DNA of 64,000 nucleotides from Takakia lepidozioides. Lineage: Eukaryota; Streptophyta; Takakiopsida; Takakiales; Takakiaceae. The stretch's first letter is position 1, and every line of letters starts with the position of its first letter. Of the stretch, positions 11,101-22,300 are shown in pieces. The notes below the pieces were generated by a model, which saw nothing but the letters and a program-made list of their open reading frames with translations, had not been told where the DNA came from and ran no database searches. The stretch spans positions 6,140,001 through 6,204,000 of the forward strand of contig CM060732.1 of assembly GCA_030704615.1 (NCBI GenBank), written 5' to 3'. Made by a program: the position numbers and the translations under genes.

Positions 11101-11999
11101 GGGCGACTACACGCGCTTTGCGAGCAAAGGACCGGCGTAGGAATGTGCCTTCACAAGAATTGCCAATGGAATTGCCTCTAAGTTCATTCCACCATTGGTT
11201 TCGGACTGAAGTAGAGGATAACATTGCGAAAGGTGAGATAGTTTCAGATTTGGTGCAAGACATTGAAAGGGGCCCCTCTCAATTTGCGACCTCATACACG
11301 GCGGTTTGGGTTCATGGTCGTCGTTTCCGCATTCGTGCTCTTGACATGAAGCGCAAAACAACGTTTGATTCTGGCTTGTGTGCCTCATATTGGCAAGACT
11401 CCGTGTGGGGCAGGGGAGATACGCGACCTACCATGAGCACACTCAACTACTTTGGAGAGCTTGAGAGCATACTCCAACTTCAGTATACAAGGCACCAACC
11501 TCTTATCTTCAAGGCAAGGTGGTTCCACCCACATCTTGTGGGGCCATCCGCAACAATAGTGGAAGACGAGTGTGGTTTCATGTGCGTCAATACAGATAGG
11601 CTAGAGTCTACTCATCGTCCCTCCGATGAACTTTTTTCATGGCCTTCAGACATGGAGCAAGTTTTCTTCTCCGGATCAAGAAATTGGAAGGTGGTTGTGC
11701 ATGCTCAGCCAAGAGAAAGACGTATCTATCATGGTCGGGGATCTATATGGGGCGAGGCAAATGCGGAGGAGGAAGAGACTGGTCATGATGAAGATGATGG
11801 CCGAGGTTGGATAGAGGGGGTACAAGAGAATGATGATGCCCCGGACAATGCATCCCGGACCCTATACGATGAGGCTCCATCAGATGCGGATGTTGGAAAA
11901 GAAGATGAAGACATGGTCATTGAAACCGAGGTGGAAGATGATTCAGATGTGCCTTTTGGTGACCAGGCCATTTATGACAATGACTCTGATGAGCAATAA
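8135..11999 (+). pseudogene. TNP2-like CACTA transposase (with DUF4218 and DUF4216 regions)
   Basis: Probable exons are 8135-8674, 8735-9141, 9324-9487, 9648-9970 and 10101-11999. Family signatures in order: HACPCDKTLYYG...CPKCNKDRYR (zinc-binding start); FPIIPRLQ, then FGFSSDGVNPL and STWPVTMVNYNIPPYL; KELWRGV and LLWTMHDYPG; STKGYHACLHCG...FLPMSHHWRR; DPMHIEKNVCSSL; then the DUF4218-like run (FFDIQVHLVVHLVEEA, GPVHSWWMYYLERYMKTLK) and a DUF4216-like run (YFGELESILQLQY, FKARWF, QVFFSG). The acidic tail is usual. The gene is broken by a TGA at 11061-11063 (probably CGA before) and by a one-base slip near 9368 between PLV and DELKEL. It would cut and paste CACTA elements; this copy should be inactive. 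Confidence 0.85.
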
Positions 12000-12511
12000 G
12001 ACTCGCAGCTTGATGAGGACAAAGAAACTCCGGATGATGATGTTCAAGTCGATTAGACACGTAATCAAAGCTACATAATAATTCTCGCACATAACTATAC
12101 CCATCCCTTCGATTGATTATACATGTACATGCATGTAGCTTATTTCTATGATTGATTAATGAAAAATCCATGAAAAAAATCCTTTGTAGGTGTGGCGATC
12201 TAGGAATGATTTTAGTGAAGTTGTGACTCGAAAAATGAGTCTAGGATTGTTGAGTTTTTGTACGAGGGCACGAATGTTGGAAGACATGGTTCTTGTTCTA
12301 CAAGTGCTGACCAAGACTTACCCCTGGAAACCCTTTATCAATTTGGTTACCATGATCTCGATGCAACAGAAAGAATCTTCGAAATTGGTGTGAAAGACAA
12401 CAATGTTGCCAAAGCCATTACCCTCAACCCTCTAATCCCATGGCCCTTCCATTTTCCTTTCCTAGTGTCCCCACCCCCTCTTCTTGCCCTTTGTCTTTAA
12501 CAATAAGCTTC
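12000..12511. other. Downstream of TNP2 gene, nothing firm
   Basis: AT-richer DNA follows the TNP2 stop, with a small frame at 12258-12500 that could be a remnant of a further exon. I find no domain. The right edge at about 12.51 kb is where homology to the inverted gypsy fragment begins. Confidence 0.3.
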
Positions 12512-13015
12512 TTTCAAGCTTCAATGCACCCTTGGCTATACTAGAAGTCTCCGTTATCATATAACCATATGGCAAACAAGTCTGGAAAGTTGTTCTTGGT
12601 GTGAGTTTGATCCACAGAATATCCTTTGGAATCCAATTCTTTACCAGAACAAGCTCCTCATGCATATAAGTATAAACATTCACCTTCCTTTCCTCCCTTT
12701 CCTTCACCCTCCTTCAAACTCTACTCGCTTAATGGATAGCAATGCTATCACATAAACCAGCGTTGGTAACCAACGTGCTCTTCCTCTACAGGCCACCTGA
12801 TAAATCTTTATCACTCCTTTCTCCAGACCCCACTCAAGGTCAGCATTATGCACTCTCTTAAGAATGTTTTATTTACAACCGTCTGGCAATTCCAAGAACC
12901 TCCGAAAGAATTGTTTGGACAATCTTTCCTTCTCAGTTTCACAAGGAATTTGATTCACATCAAATTCTTTAATTCTCCATCCACCATGATCCCACCAGAT
13001 GCCTGTCACATCTGG
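12512..13015 (-). pseudogene. gag-leader protein fragment, gypsy-like family 1
   Basis: The minus-strand frames encode stretches with EFDVNQIPCETEKERL...FFRRFLELPDGCK and HEELVLVKNWIPKDILWIKL...TTFQTCLPYGYM. They correspond closely to the start of the element at 57.5-58.0 kb. A stop and a frame change separate them. The protein is presumably the N-terminal part of gag or a leader protein; no standard gag domain is seen in this part. Confidence 0.55.
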
Positions 13016-13051
13016 TTGTTCATGACCCGGTTCCCCAGTATGGTCGTCAAA

Positions 13052-13994
13052 TGTCGAACGGCTTTTACTCACCCATCCCTTCGCTATCCGAGGTGGAAAC
13101 TCCAAGATAGAAGAGTTGGATATCTCTAAGCACTCAGCCCGCTTAGAACAATCAGTCATGACCTGCAGCTAGTGAATCATGGTTGTGCTTCCTATTTGTA
13201 TTCCTTCTTGCCTTTCATGTTATCAATTTACCTTACCGTGTATACTGAAGCATCAGATTGCTTCAGTATCTACTAAGTTCCAGTTAATCATGCATTCATT
13301 CCACAGCTTCACTCATGTCTCTCTACACAGTGTGATTGTATCGAATAAATATCAGATTATGATTTATCAGGTATCAGGCCAATGCCATGGTGACTTTAAT
13401 CTGCCCTACAGTATCACTACAGCTTTGCATGTAATAAGCATCTACTGTTCATCTTTCCTCCTTCTCTCGTTCTTGCTCTCCGTCTGATCTCCTCTCATGC
13501 ATGTCCAAGAAGCGCTCCCCGTTAAGTTATCCCCTTCCCGTTGCCGCTCTCCTAATCTACCCGCAAGCTGTTCTAACCACCTAACTAACTAACTGTCACC
13601 CCTGAAGTAACACGTTCCCTTTGCAGATGTCGTTCCCTCACAGTCGTTCCCTGTCAATGATAACTGTTCCCCGTGTACTGTGACAGGCTCTGTCAAGCTG
13701 TGCCGAGCTGTGACTGGTTGTGTAAAGCTGTGTCGGGTTGTGACTGGCTGTGCGAAGCTGTGGCGGGCTGTGTCGGGCTGTGTAAAACTGTGGCGAAGCT
13801 GTGTCAGGCTGTGTAAAGCTGTGTCGGGCTGTGTCGGGCTGTGACTGGCTGTGTGGAGCTGTGTCGGGCTGTGTTACCCCCTTAAAGCCTGTTGCTGCCA
13901 CCCCTAAGGCTCCTGTTGATCTCAGTCTACGCAAAAATTAAGGGTACCCCGCAGAACCCGTAAAAGCGTCTAAGTCCCAAGCAGCCCTCTAACA
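13052..13994 (-). repeat. 5' LTR of gypsy-like family 1 (minus strand)
   Basis: It starts TGTTAGAGGGCTGCTTGGGA (minus strand, from 13994) and ends GCCGTTCGACA at 13052. It is highly similar to the LTR at 2786-4032 apart from a shorter CACAGC minisatellite (13680-13875). The sequence just inside, TTTGACGACCATACTGGGGA, has the form of the primer sites of Athila/Tat-type gypsy elements, which marks this as a 5' LTR. Confidence 0.75.
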
Positions 13995-14039
13995 CTCTCA
14001 GTCCCCCCCACCTTTTTTTTTCTTTTTTTTTGGAATGAT

Positions 14040-14083
14040 TGGGGGCTGATAGCAGCAGCAAGTGCTGGTGCTATCAGCCCCAC
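14040..14083. repeat. Hairpin GGGGCTGATAGCAGCA / TGCTATCAGCCCC
   Basis: A short inverted repeat: GGGGCTGATAGCA, a ~14 nt CAGC/GTGC loop, then TGCTATCAGCCCC, followed by a C-run. It has the same design (G-run, AGCAGC-rich stem, C-run) as the hairpins in the foldbacks at 4.5 and 7.1 kb. Confidence 0.6.
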
Positions 14084-14264
14084 CACCCCCCCCCCCCTCT
14101 TTTCATTTTTTGCTTATCAGCAGAGAGAGAAAGGGGGAGATGGAGGAGGACATAAAGATAGAGGGAGAGGGAGAGAGGGGAAGGGGGAGGGTCAGGCCTT
14201 GTTGGTTTTTGGCATGTGAAATCACACGGTAGTAGTGTTGTGGGCGCAAGGATAAGTTGGTAGT

Positions 14265-16474
14265 ATGGCGAAGAACAAGGAGAAGGGGCCGCCGAAGGAA
14301 CAGAAATCGCCTGCCTCTAAGGTAGGGAAGCCTGACAACGATCCCGTCATTGACGGCCGTGTGACACGGTCCACTTGGTCCAAACTCACCAGCCCTATAG
14401 GCGGCTATGTGAGAGGACCAAGCCGTAAGGCCGTCGAGGCCTCCACGCCCTCGAAGGTTGAGGCTGGGGATGAGCCTCCACTTGAGGGTGATGCACCCAA
14501 TGTTCAGGCTGGGACGCCACCCCACGGCCTGATGGAGGGCCCTGACTTTTTCGCGGGGAAGCGCATTCTCGGATCTGCCGCCAGGTATGGGCAACTTGAT
14601 CTTAGCCCCACCGCCAATGCCTTTTCCCCTTCTTCTGCAGCCAAGAGGGCTTATAAGGGGGGGGCTCAGAAGGGGGTGGGTTCCTCCTCACCTTGGAAGA
14701 AGAGGGAGGCTTCAAAGGAGGCCGCAATGAGGTGGAAGGAGGAGGAAAGGAAGAGGGAGGAAGACAAGAAGAGGGAAGAGGGAAATAAGGGGGCACGGGA
14801 AAGGGAGGGGGAAGAGGAGAGGGTGACACTGGCTATGGAGGGCCCCTTGCAAAGTCCGTTGCCTGAACGGTCAATGAAGAAGACCCTGGACTTTGGGGCG
14901 CCGCTTGCAAGCCTATTGGGTGCATGGGATAGGCTTTCACCCTTATTCCGAGAGGGCGTTATGGGGGGTGCACCACAAGCGGGGACCGAGGGCAACATTG
15001 AGGTCATGGACGCAAAGGTGAGCCTCTTTCCTTCACCTTTTTTTCTTTCCTTTGCCTTTCATTTTGTTTCTGGTTTGTTTCTAATTTTGTGGGTTTTGTG
15101 TTCAGGAGCTTGGCGCATTCGTGGTTAAGCTTGTGGCAAGCAATGGGATTGCCACCGACAAAGCAGGGACAGTGGTGGTGCCTACCCGTGGGGACAGTAA
15201 GAGGAAGAGGAAAAGACGTCGTGTCCTCGAGGTTCCCCTAATCATCAAGGAGGGTAGGGAAGTAGTGGAGGGAAAGGGGAAAGGACAGGCCCAGGAGAGG
15301 GAGCGTAAGAGAAAGAGGCGTAGAAGGAGAGAGGTGCAGCCGGGGGAGGGCACTAGTGGGGGAACAAAAGACAAGGGGGAGCTAGTTCAGATGAGCGTGC
15401 AGCTGGTGGAGGGCATTAGCGGGGCAACAAAAGACAAGGGAGAGGTAGTTCAGAAGAGTGTGGACGAGGTAAAGACCTCGGGTCCCCGCAACCTTGATTT
15501 GCCAAAGATGAAGGTGCCCCCCTTAGAGACCAATAAGGTCGGTGACCCCATTGGTAAGTATTGGGAGGCCATGAAAAAAGTAGCCTTCGACTTGGCGGCG
15601 AGGTGGTTCCCTTGGCATATTGATTGACCACGCCAATCACATCGCCATAGGCGAGCATTCGTGCAAGCACTTGAGGGCACATTTCCGGGTGAGTGGAATG
15701 AGGGGAAGATCTTGGAGCTGGTGGGAAAGAACCTCAAGGACAAGAGGTACCGTGCGCGACAAACCATTTGCAAGGCACTCAAGGCGAGGGTCAAACCAAC
15801 GACCATGCCACATGGAATAACCAAGGTAAGACGCACTTCACTTGTCATTGGTGTCTTTGAATGCATGTTCATTGCGGTATGGAGTTCATTAACATTTATA
15901 GTGTCTTTGTTGGGGTTGGACAGGAATCTTGGGAGGCTCTCATCGCAGGGGAGAGGGAAGAGCTGAAGGCGGAGATCTTCGCAAGGGGACGTGCGGCAAC
16001 TGCAGCACGCCTCCAGAAGTGTGCGGAATCAACACACAAGTGGGGCCCCGGCGGAAGCAAGAGTTTTGTCACCCGATTCGTAAGTGTTCTTTCTCTTGTC
16101 ATACCCATTCTTCTTTTTTAGCTTCTCCCTTCCATTATGAATTCTGACCTGTCATTGCATTTGTATGTCATGTGCAGAAAAAGAAGTTTCAGAGGCCTCC
16201 CTCTGCCATCGAGCACAACTTTTGCAAGGCTCAGGGGTGGAAGGCCCTTGTAGCCTCAATGGCCAAGATGCCACAATTGACGGAGGATAGTGCATCTATA
16301 GGGGTGGGGATGGGTAGTTCAGTGGCTCGGCCGGATGGGGGAGAGCTTGTATTAGGGGGTGGATCGAAGGATGATGTAATCTCGGACTTGGCCTCATCAT
16401 CCTCCAAATTGAAGGCCCAGCGTAGCTTGCATTCCTCGGACGAGTACACCTATGACTCAGGTGATGAGGAGTGA
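14265..16474 (+). pseudogene. TnpA-like second gene of the CACTA element (Ptta/En/Spm type)
   Basis: Probable exons are 14265-15017, 15106-about 15625, about 15640-15825, 15924-16079 and 16178-16474, with GT/AG borders. The N-terminal half is basic and charged with a strong E/K/R stretch (KKREASKEAAMRWKEEER). The fourth exon has WEALIAGEREELKAEI...HKWGPGGSKSFVTRF, which fits the conserved 'HTxGSKSFA' region of plant Ptta/En/Spm DNA-binding proteins. The C-terminus is acidic (SDEYTYDSGDEE). TnpA proteins bind the subterminal repeats and assist TNP2. A frame change near 15.62 kb means exon 2 to 3 cannot be read without a slip or an unseen intron. The assignment rests on the GSKSF motif and the position after TNP2. 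Confidence 0.65.
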
Positions 16475-16624
16475 GGGATGGTTCCCAGTTAGAGACATGT
16501 AAAGGTAGTACTCGCTTTATGTATATATTTCTTCAGTTGTCATTTCGATCCTCATTCTAACCTTAATGGACATGTGGATTCTAATCTAACCTATAGATTA
16601 GAATGCATGCATTTCATGCAAGCA

Positions 16625-17180
16625 CGAGGCACACCCCAACCCCCAAGAAACCCCCCCCCCCCAAACGAAAAAAAAAACCCCAAAACCCCACCCCAAATAC
16701 CAACTGGCTACCCTGCCACCCAGCGACAGCCGGGTGCGACCAGCGACGCTGTTGCGATTCCCAGCCGTCGCAACAGAACCATGCCAACGTGGAGCTAGCG
16801 ACGCCACAAAGGCGCTGCGACGTTGTTGCGACTCGAATGGGCGTCGTCCTTGCAACTGCCCCATGACGCAGGGGGAGGGATGGACCCCCCTCCCTGCCCT
16901 TTGTTGTGACTTGTGGGAGTCGCCATATTGCGACGCCCCGATGGGGCGGCGTCTTTCCGCCGTCGCTGGTCGTGGCTAGGTGGACCCGGGGGATTAGCGA
17001 TTCCCTTAGGTCGCTAATCTGCGACGTTCCGGGAGCGACATCGGACCGACGTGGCGGCGACTTCCCCATGTCGCAATTTGTCCCCGGCGCGCCCCGGGCG
17101 GTGTAGTGTATTTCCGTCGCTAGGTGCGGCATTTGGAGGTCGCTGAGGCATCGCTAACCCCCCCCCCCCCCCCCAAAACG
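16625..17180. repeat. CACTA subterminal GCGAC/GTCGC repeats with C-runs
   Basis: More than a dozen GCGAC or GTCGC pentamers occur in both orientations (for example TTGCGACTC, TGCGACGTT, GTCGCTAATCTGCGACG) between a C/A-rich microsatellite (16650-16700) and a C-run ending CCCCAAAACG. Short repeats in both orientations next to the terminus are where CACTA TnpA proteins bind. The frames on either strand through here are artefacts of GC-rich repeats. Confidence 0.65.
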
Positions 17181-17188
17181 TAGTAGTG
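17181..17188 (+). repeat. CACTA right terminus TAGTAGTG
   Basis: TAGTAGTG is the reverse complement of the canonical CACTACTA terminus and follows CCCCAAAACG. The next base begins an integrase reading frame, so the element boundary and the insertion target are both visible. The left partner was not identified, so the 3-bp target duplication could not be tested. Confidence 0.65.
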
Positions 17189-18145
17189 ATGGTGGTGGTG
17201 GATAGGTTCAGTAAAATGGGCCATTTCATTCCCACCAAGGAGACGGCAACAGCACAAGAGACGGGGCAACTTTACTTTGCCCACGTCTTCAAGCATCATG
17301 GACTCCCAAAGGATATTGTCTCGGACCGCGATCCAAAGTTTACAAGTAAATTTTGGAGGGCACTTTGGAAGAAAATGGGGACGTGGCTCTGATGAGCACC
17401 GCCTTCCGACCTACGACGGACGGCCAAACGAAAAGGGTGAATTCCGTGGTGAAGCAGATCTTGCGGAATTACGTGTCGGCAGACCAATCGGACTGGGTAG
17501 AGCACTTGGATGCGGCAGAGTTCTGTTATAATAACACAAAACACTCTACAACGGGAGTTTCCCTTTTCGTATTGGTCTATGGAAAAGCACCTTTGGTGCC
17601 GACAAGTTGGGGCCGCCCAAGACGTTGAGGAACCGGCAGTAACAGCGGTGCTGGAAGAACGCGAGCGTTTGTTGAAGCTCGCAAAGTACAACATTGCCAA
17701 AGCTAGGAAACGGTATGAACGGCAGGTGAATCGGAAGCGGAGTTAAGTTTGAGGCAGGCACGGAGGTCTGGTTGAACATCAAGAATTTCCGACTACCTCT
17801 GGAAGTGAGTCCGAAGTTCGTACCTCCGTATGCGGGACCCTTTTGCATCCGGAAGGTTATGAATGAGGATGTGTATGAATTGGAGCTGCCGGCAAACAGC
17901 AAGGTGCATCCGGTATTCCACGTCTCCCTTTTGAAGCCTTACTTCAAAGATGAAGCGCGTCCGAATTGGCATCAAGTGTTGCGTCCGCCACTTGTGCTAT
18001 TGGATCATGAAAATGAACCCGAGTACAAGGTGGAGGCAGTGCTTAAGTCGAGGAGGTTCAAGAATCGAGAAACGGAGTATCTCGTGAAATGGAAGGGCTA
18101 TCATCATGTGGAGGCATCTTGGGTGCGTGCCTCAGAGGTGGCTGG
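17189..18145 (+). pseudogene. Chromovirus (Ty3/gypsy) integrase C-half with chromodomain
   Basis: The frames read VVVDRFSKMGHFIP...HGLPKDIVSDRDPKFTSKFW (integrase core including the second catalytic Asp), then STAFRPTTDGQT, the C-terminal domain (GPFCIRKVMNEDVYELELP and HPVFHVSLLKPY) and a chromodomain (EYLVKWKGYHHVEASWV at about 18078-18128). At least three frame changes (near 17388, 17620, 17750) break it. The 5' side is cut by the CACTA terminus and no 3' LTR follows; the frame passes instead into methyltransferase-type exons. Chromodomains steer integration to methylated heterochromatin in this lineage. Confidence 0.85.
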
Positions 18146-18599
18146 AAATCTAGAACTCGGAACCGATCATCCGGGATATAAACAATTTCCCCAAACCAAT
18201 GAAGGACGCTGAGATTGGGGTGGTGGCACCTGTGAGCGACCGCGCATTCGACACTTGGTTGCACAAAGCGACCTTCTGGAGCCAGGTGAGACTCTAAAAA
18301 CATACTCTTTGTTCCAACAATGAGTACATGGTTTCTTCTGTTGAATAACTCAAAATTTGGCGGATGGTTGTGCAGCTGGAGAAGTGGGCAATTGATACTT
18401 ATGAGAAATCACTGATGGACTACAAGATCACAATGACCACTCCCAGCATCAAGTTCCAATCATACGTTCGGAAATGGAGAAGAGAGTTGTGGAAGTATGT
18501 TTTTTTCCGTGAGTTCAAGAAGGAAGGAGACATTCTCCGCTCGCAGGACTTCGACCATCAGTATAATGGGGAGCAGGCAATGAAACGAGTTCTGTACAG
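18139..18599 (+). pseudogene. ParB-like/methyltransferase gene, copy 3 (exons 4-5 only)
   Basis: Two exons match copies 1 and 2. Exon 4 (about 18139-18295) ends DRAFDTWLHKATFWSQ before GTGAG, comparable to FDMWMNRMTWWFQ in copy 1. It contains FPKP at the same place, and a TAG (18151-18153) where copy 1 has TGG. Exon 5 (18376-18599) contains KWRRELWKYVFFREF and ends KRVLYR before GTACTG, comparable to AAMRLLYR in copy 1. Neither the ParB-like nor the catalytic exons are present. Function of this middle region is unknown. The upstream edge is fused to a chromodomain frame. Confidence 0.6.
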
Positions 18600-18725
18600 G
18601 TACTGCCTTCTATGGTGATGGTCCTACATCAAGCTGTCGTTGACGACATCTTAAAACAGACATTCTCTTTAGTGCACCTAGTAATTTTTCAACAGTGAAC
18701 ATAGAATTCCATGTATGAAGGGGGT

Positions 18726-18759
18726 CGATTTAAGGTGGCGTTGATGACACCTTAAATCG
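18726..18759. repeat. Perfect 12-bp-arm hairpin
   Basis: CGATTTAAGGTG (18726-18737) and its exact reverse complement CACCTTAAATCG (18748-18759) are separated by 10 bases. It sits precisely between the end of copy 3 and the first base (about 18760) with homology to elements C and D, so it marks the junction where element A lost its left terminus. Confidence 0.75.
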
Positions 18760-18774
18760 GCGCTCATGTGAATT

Positions 18775-19110
18775 CCGAGCGACATCTGCAAAAATGGCGC
18801 CAAATTTCGCGGTAATAGGTTCCGCAAGCAGAAAAATCGACGACGTATTGCGCGGTAATAGGTGACTCCGGCGAAAAATGGTGCCGAATTTCGCGGTTAT
18901 AGGTCCCAACTTCATTGAAGTGTAAGCCCAAAATTTGGAAATGTGGCGCCGAATTTCGGTACATGGTGCCGGGCATTGCACAAATGTTGGGCAGTTCTGG
19001 GCCATGTAACTGAAAATCTGGCGCCATTTTTCCAGACATCGTTTCCAGACAATGTTGGGACTTAGCCAGTTTTCGGCCCAAAAAAAGAAATTCGGTGCCA
19101 TTTTTCCAGA
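18775..19110. repeat. Element A subterminal GGCGCC repeats (transposase 3' side)
   Basis: Repeats of AAATGGCGCCAAATTTCGCGG, TCGCGGTAATAGGT and ATCTGGCGCCATTTTTCCAGA are spaced 40-90 bp. The block is shared base for base in long stretches with 42020-42350 and 61205-61550. It is non-coding and is the likely transposase-binding region. Confidence 0.65.
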
Positions 19111-19383
19111 AATGGCCCCCTCAACTGCAACTGTTGGAACTCAATTTTCTGGAAGATTTGCAAATTTTTCCTGCCGCCATCTTTGTATTGATTCTGTTTC
19201 GACGTTGAATTGCCACTGGACGTCAATGGATATCCAACAGTCCCTAGTGTTTAAAAGACATCACTTTAATATTGTCTGTCTCATTCCAGGAGTTGTGGGG
19301 TGCAATTCATTACACTGCAAAACAAAGTCTAATGCATAAAAATGCAATTGCAAATATCCATATGGTGGATTCCCTTTTCCCCA

Positions 19384-22300
19384 TCAATGATTTCTGGAAT
19401 CCCGGCGGAGGAGTTTGTGCAGCTCGTTCACGCTCAACGCTGGTGCATGAATAAAGTCATCAATAGTCAAGTTCATCCTCAACATCTTCAGGTAAATGTA
19501 AAACAGATGTTTGCACGGATAATACTTTGACCCCTTCTTTGCTTCCATCAACGAGAAGTCCGTACAATTGCAAGTCGGCTCCATTCCAATCGTAATTGTG
19601 TATACGTCGTCGCGTACAGCTGAGCCGGCCGTTGCCATCCGATAAACACGCCCAAGGCCGGGTGGGGGTACGTCCACGGAGCTCTGAATAGTGCAAGCCA
19701 TCCCAAGAGCATTGGCAATCCGAGTCTCATTCAACTTGTTGGGAGGGTGTCGTCTCTTCACTCTTCCGAATCGCATTGTGGGATGTGCAGAATTGTCCAA
19801 TCCGTCTCTACTGGACGGAGCAGCCTGCAATGGCTGGGTCTGAGGAACTGGAAACGAGTGGGCCAGGACGTCTGTGCATTGCACCATTCAAAATCCTGCT
19901 GCAGAAAGAGCATCCGCCTCATTCTGAGAGAGGTTGCAACCCGGTGCAACAGGCCAGACGCCCGGAGGCTCCGGCATTCCCTGAATCTTGTACTTGGGCT
20001 TGCCAAATACACAGGTCATTATGTCGTGCCTACAGAACCAAAACGTCTGCATTGTGGCGTGAGAGAATGTGGGAGTCAAAAATCTGCCGCTGAAACAAGG
20101 TGCAGGTACAGCACCGTGTGGGTTCCTCCGAATCAGCTCACCACAGTGTGCTCTCGTATTCACCCGGATGGCGCAGCACTTCCCTCGAAATGCCGGCAAT
20201 GTCCTTGCAATTCTCCACTGTGACTCCGACACTCTTGTCTCCACAATGGGTATGTTGTACTACGTTACTACAGATGGTTCGTTATGTTCCTCGGGCACGT
20301 GCCCTGTGCTCAAAGGAGATGGCGATCTTGAACGTGCAGGACTTGCGGTGCTCGACGAGACCTCCTCGGGCAACATCACGGGACCATGAGGGAGCGTGCG
20401 AATATTCTTGTCAGCTCGCCATGAATCCTCTTCTCTGCCAGGTGCCTCGTCAAGTCTTCGTCTCACTAGACGGGTGTGAACATCTCCTTCCAAGTGTTGG
20501 CCTCTTTGAAGCAATGGCATGTCCCGAAGGCCCTCTCACAAGGCTGCCGCCCACTTGCAAGGATTCTTTGATCTGGAGGTAGTCCGCATCAGCATTTCCT
20601 GCCTGTCCGGCCCCAAACCCCACTGTTTCCCTTTCAAGAACTCGTTGTATCTGCATTGCTGCATAATTGACCTGACAGTGTCCTCCGTTTTGGCAGTGAG
20701 GATGTCCACCAGATGCACTGCAGAGGAGGCACGCCAGGAAGAATGTACTGATTCGGCCATGTTTGTTGTCGGCATGTCGGTGTCGGAGTCCAGACTCATT
20801 TCCTGCACATGCACATGTTGAGGTTACAAGCAAGTTACAAAGAACAAGTAGCATAATATTCAACGTGACGCGAATTCGTCCAACTCACCTCCCGCATATA
20901 GTCGCCGAACTGAAGGAAATGATAATGTCACCATGCTAGCCAACTGACCATTGCTCCCTCGTCTGATTTCTTTACAACACCTGACGTTGTCCACCAAGCC
21001 CGTATACATGCAAATTGTGTCTCTGCATCATCCAAGGTGGGAGCACGCTTCCACGCAAGACACATGGAACGATGCTCCTCTCTGAAATCTGGCGCCACGA
21101 GCCAGGTTGTGTACTGCGACAAGCTCTGCAGAAAATAGAACCCACAAGATCTCTCCCTGCCTTCCATCGGAACATTGGGGTCTTCCCCGTACACCCTTCG
21201 GATGGCAGCCCAATTTGCTTGTGCGTTGTCTACCATGAAACCACGGAAATTGGGAGGGGGCAATCCCGCCCTGGCCATCTGTTTGTTTATTCCCTGCCAA
21301 AGAAGCATCTCCGATTGTGTGTCCTCTCCTTTCATCTCACAAATAGCAATTGTCATTAACATCCTGCAGTGGGTGTCGTAGACATGTGCAGCCATTGTCA
21401 CCCACTGGTGATTTGTAATTCGCTTGATATGGTCGAACATGACCCAACTGTTTGACAAGTCCCCACTCGTCATCCGGTCGACCAGTTTGACGCCGCTGCC
21501 AGGCCCACACGTGGACATTTTGAATACGAAACAACAATCTGCCTTAGTCCCTTGTCCAGGAAACCTACTTCCATGAATGTAGTCATATCCACATTGTCGC
21601 TTCACCTCCAGAATAGAGTGCATATCCGAGCCACGCCCAATTTTCTATTCGCGGGAGGCAATGTGGTTTTGGACATTCGATGAACAGACGTGAGACACCG
21701 ACTCCAGCAATGCCTCCATTTCCATCTCATCGAGAGGAACTCTGTCGGAGCCGTCTTCCGACATAATTCTGGCCAATGCCATCTTATGGGCGGCCTGCAG
21801 CTGTATCTGTTTGGGTTTGGCACCAGGTCTCAACCTAACCTCCTCCTGAACGAGCTGCTCTGCCTCGTGGGCAGCCTCCCGCAAGTTCTCCCTCGCCAAT
21901 TTGTGACAATGGGAACCAACGTGTATGCAAGCTCATGTGAGGTCAGGGAAACGGTGCAACACATAGAACTCCTTGGCATTACAAATAGACATGCAATGTG
22001 GTGGTTCTTTGCAATGCACACACTTAAATGTGGAGTTTGGAACCTTCTCTTGAGCTCGAAATGGTTGATGAGCTGTGCCTGTCCAATCCATTGACCTCTG
22101 GATTTAAAGTGGAAGCAAGTTGGGGAGAAACACCGCAACGCGCCCGCACAAACAACGTAGCGCACCCGCACACCATCGAGCATCTTCATGCTGGTGGTTT
22201 TGGTGACGCACCAAGGATGACCGTCATGTTTCCTATCCATATCTGTCAACATTCCGGACGCCCTCGAATAGTCCGTTCGAGGAGGGAACTCAAAGAACAT

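Larger units (their letters stand above)
12512..13994 (-). mobile_element. Inverted 5' fragment of gypsy-like family 1
   Basis: Reading the minus strand from 13994: 5' LTR (13994-13052), primer-binding region (13051-13030), then the start of the gag-like polyprotein (to about 12512), where homology to the element at 56.5 kb ends abruptly after KLER. Its orientation is opposite to the LTR at 2786. The sequence downstream in the related element (gag proper, protease) is missing here. Confidence 0.7.
8135..17188 (+). mobile_element. CACTA (En/Spm) transposon, autonomous type, decayed
   Basis: The element carries a TNP2-type transposase gene (8135-11999) and a TnpA-like second gene (14265-16474) on the same strand, followed by a GCGAC-rich subterminal region and a TAGTAGTG terminus at 17181-17188. 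It is interrupted at about 12.51-13.99 kb by an inverted gypsy fragment. The terminus abuts an integrase open frame, so the element appears to have inserted into a chromovirus. The left CACTACTA terminus was not found, so the left limit given is only the first supported coding position. Confidence 0.75.

Noticed and set aside
14103-14594. 163-codon minus-strand ORF over the start of the TnpA-like gene
   Set aside because: The plus strand carries spliced exons with consistent borders and a GSKSF motif; the minus frame has no domain and begins in a CT-rich tract.
19747-20223. Plus-strand ORFs opposite the transposase genes (also in B and C)
   Set aside because: They are antisense shadows of conserved minus-strand transposase frames with SWIM and DDE motifs.
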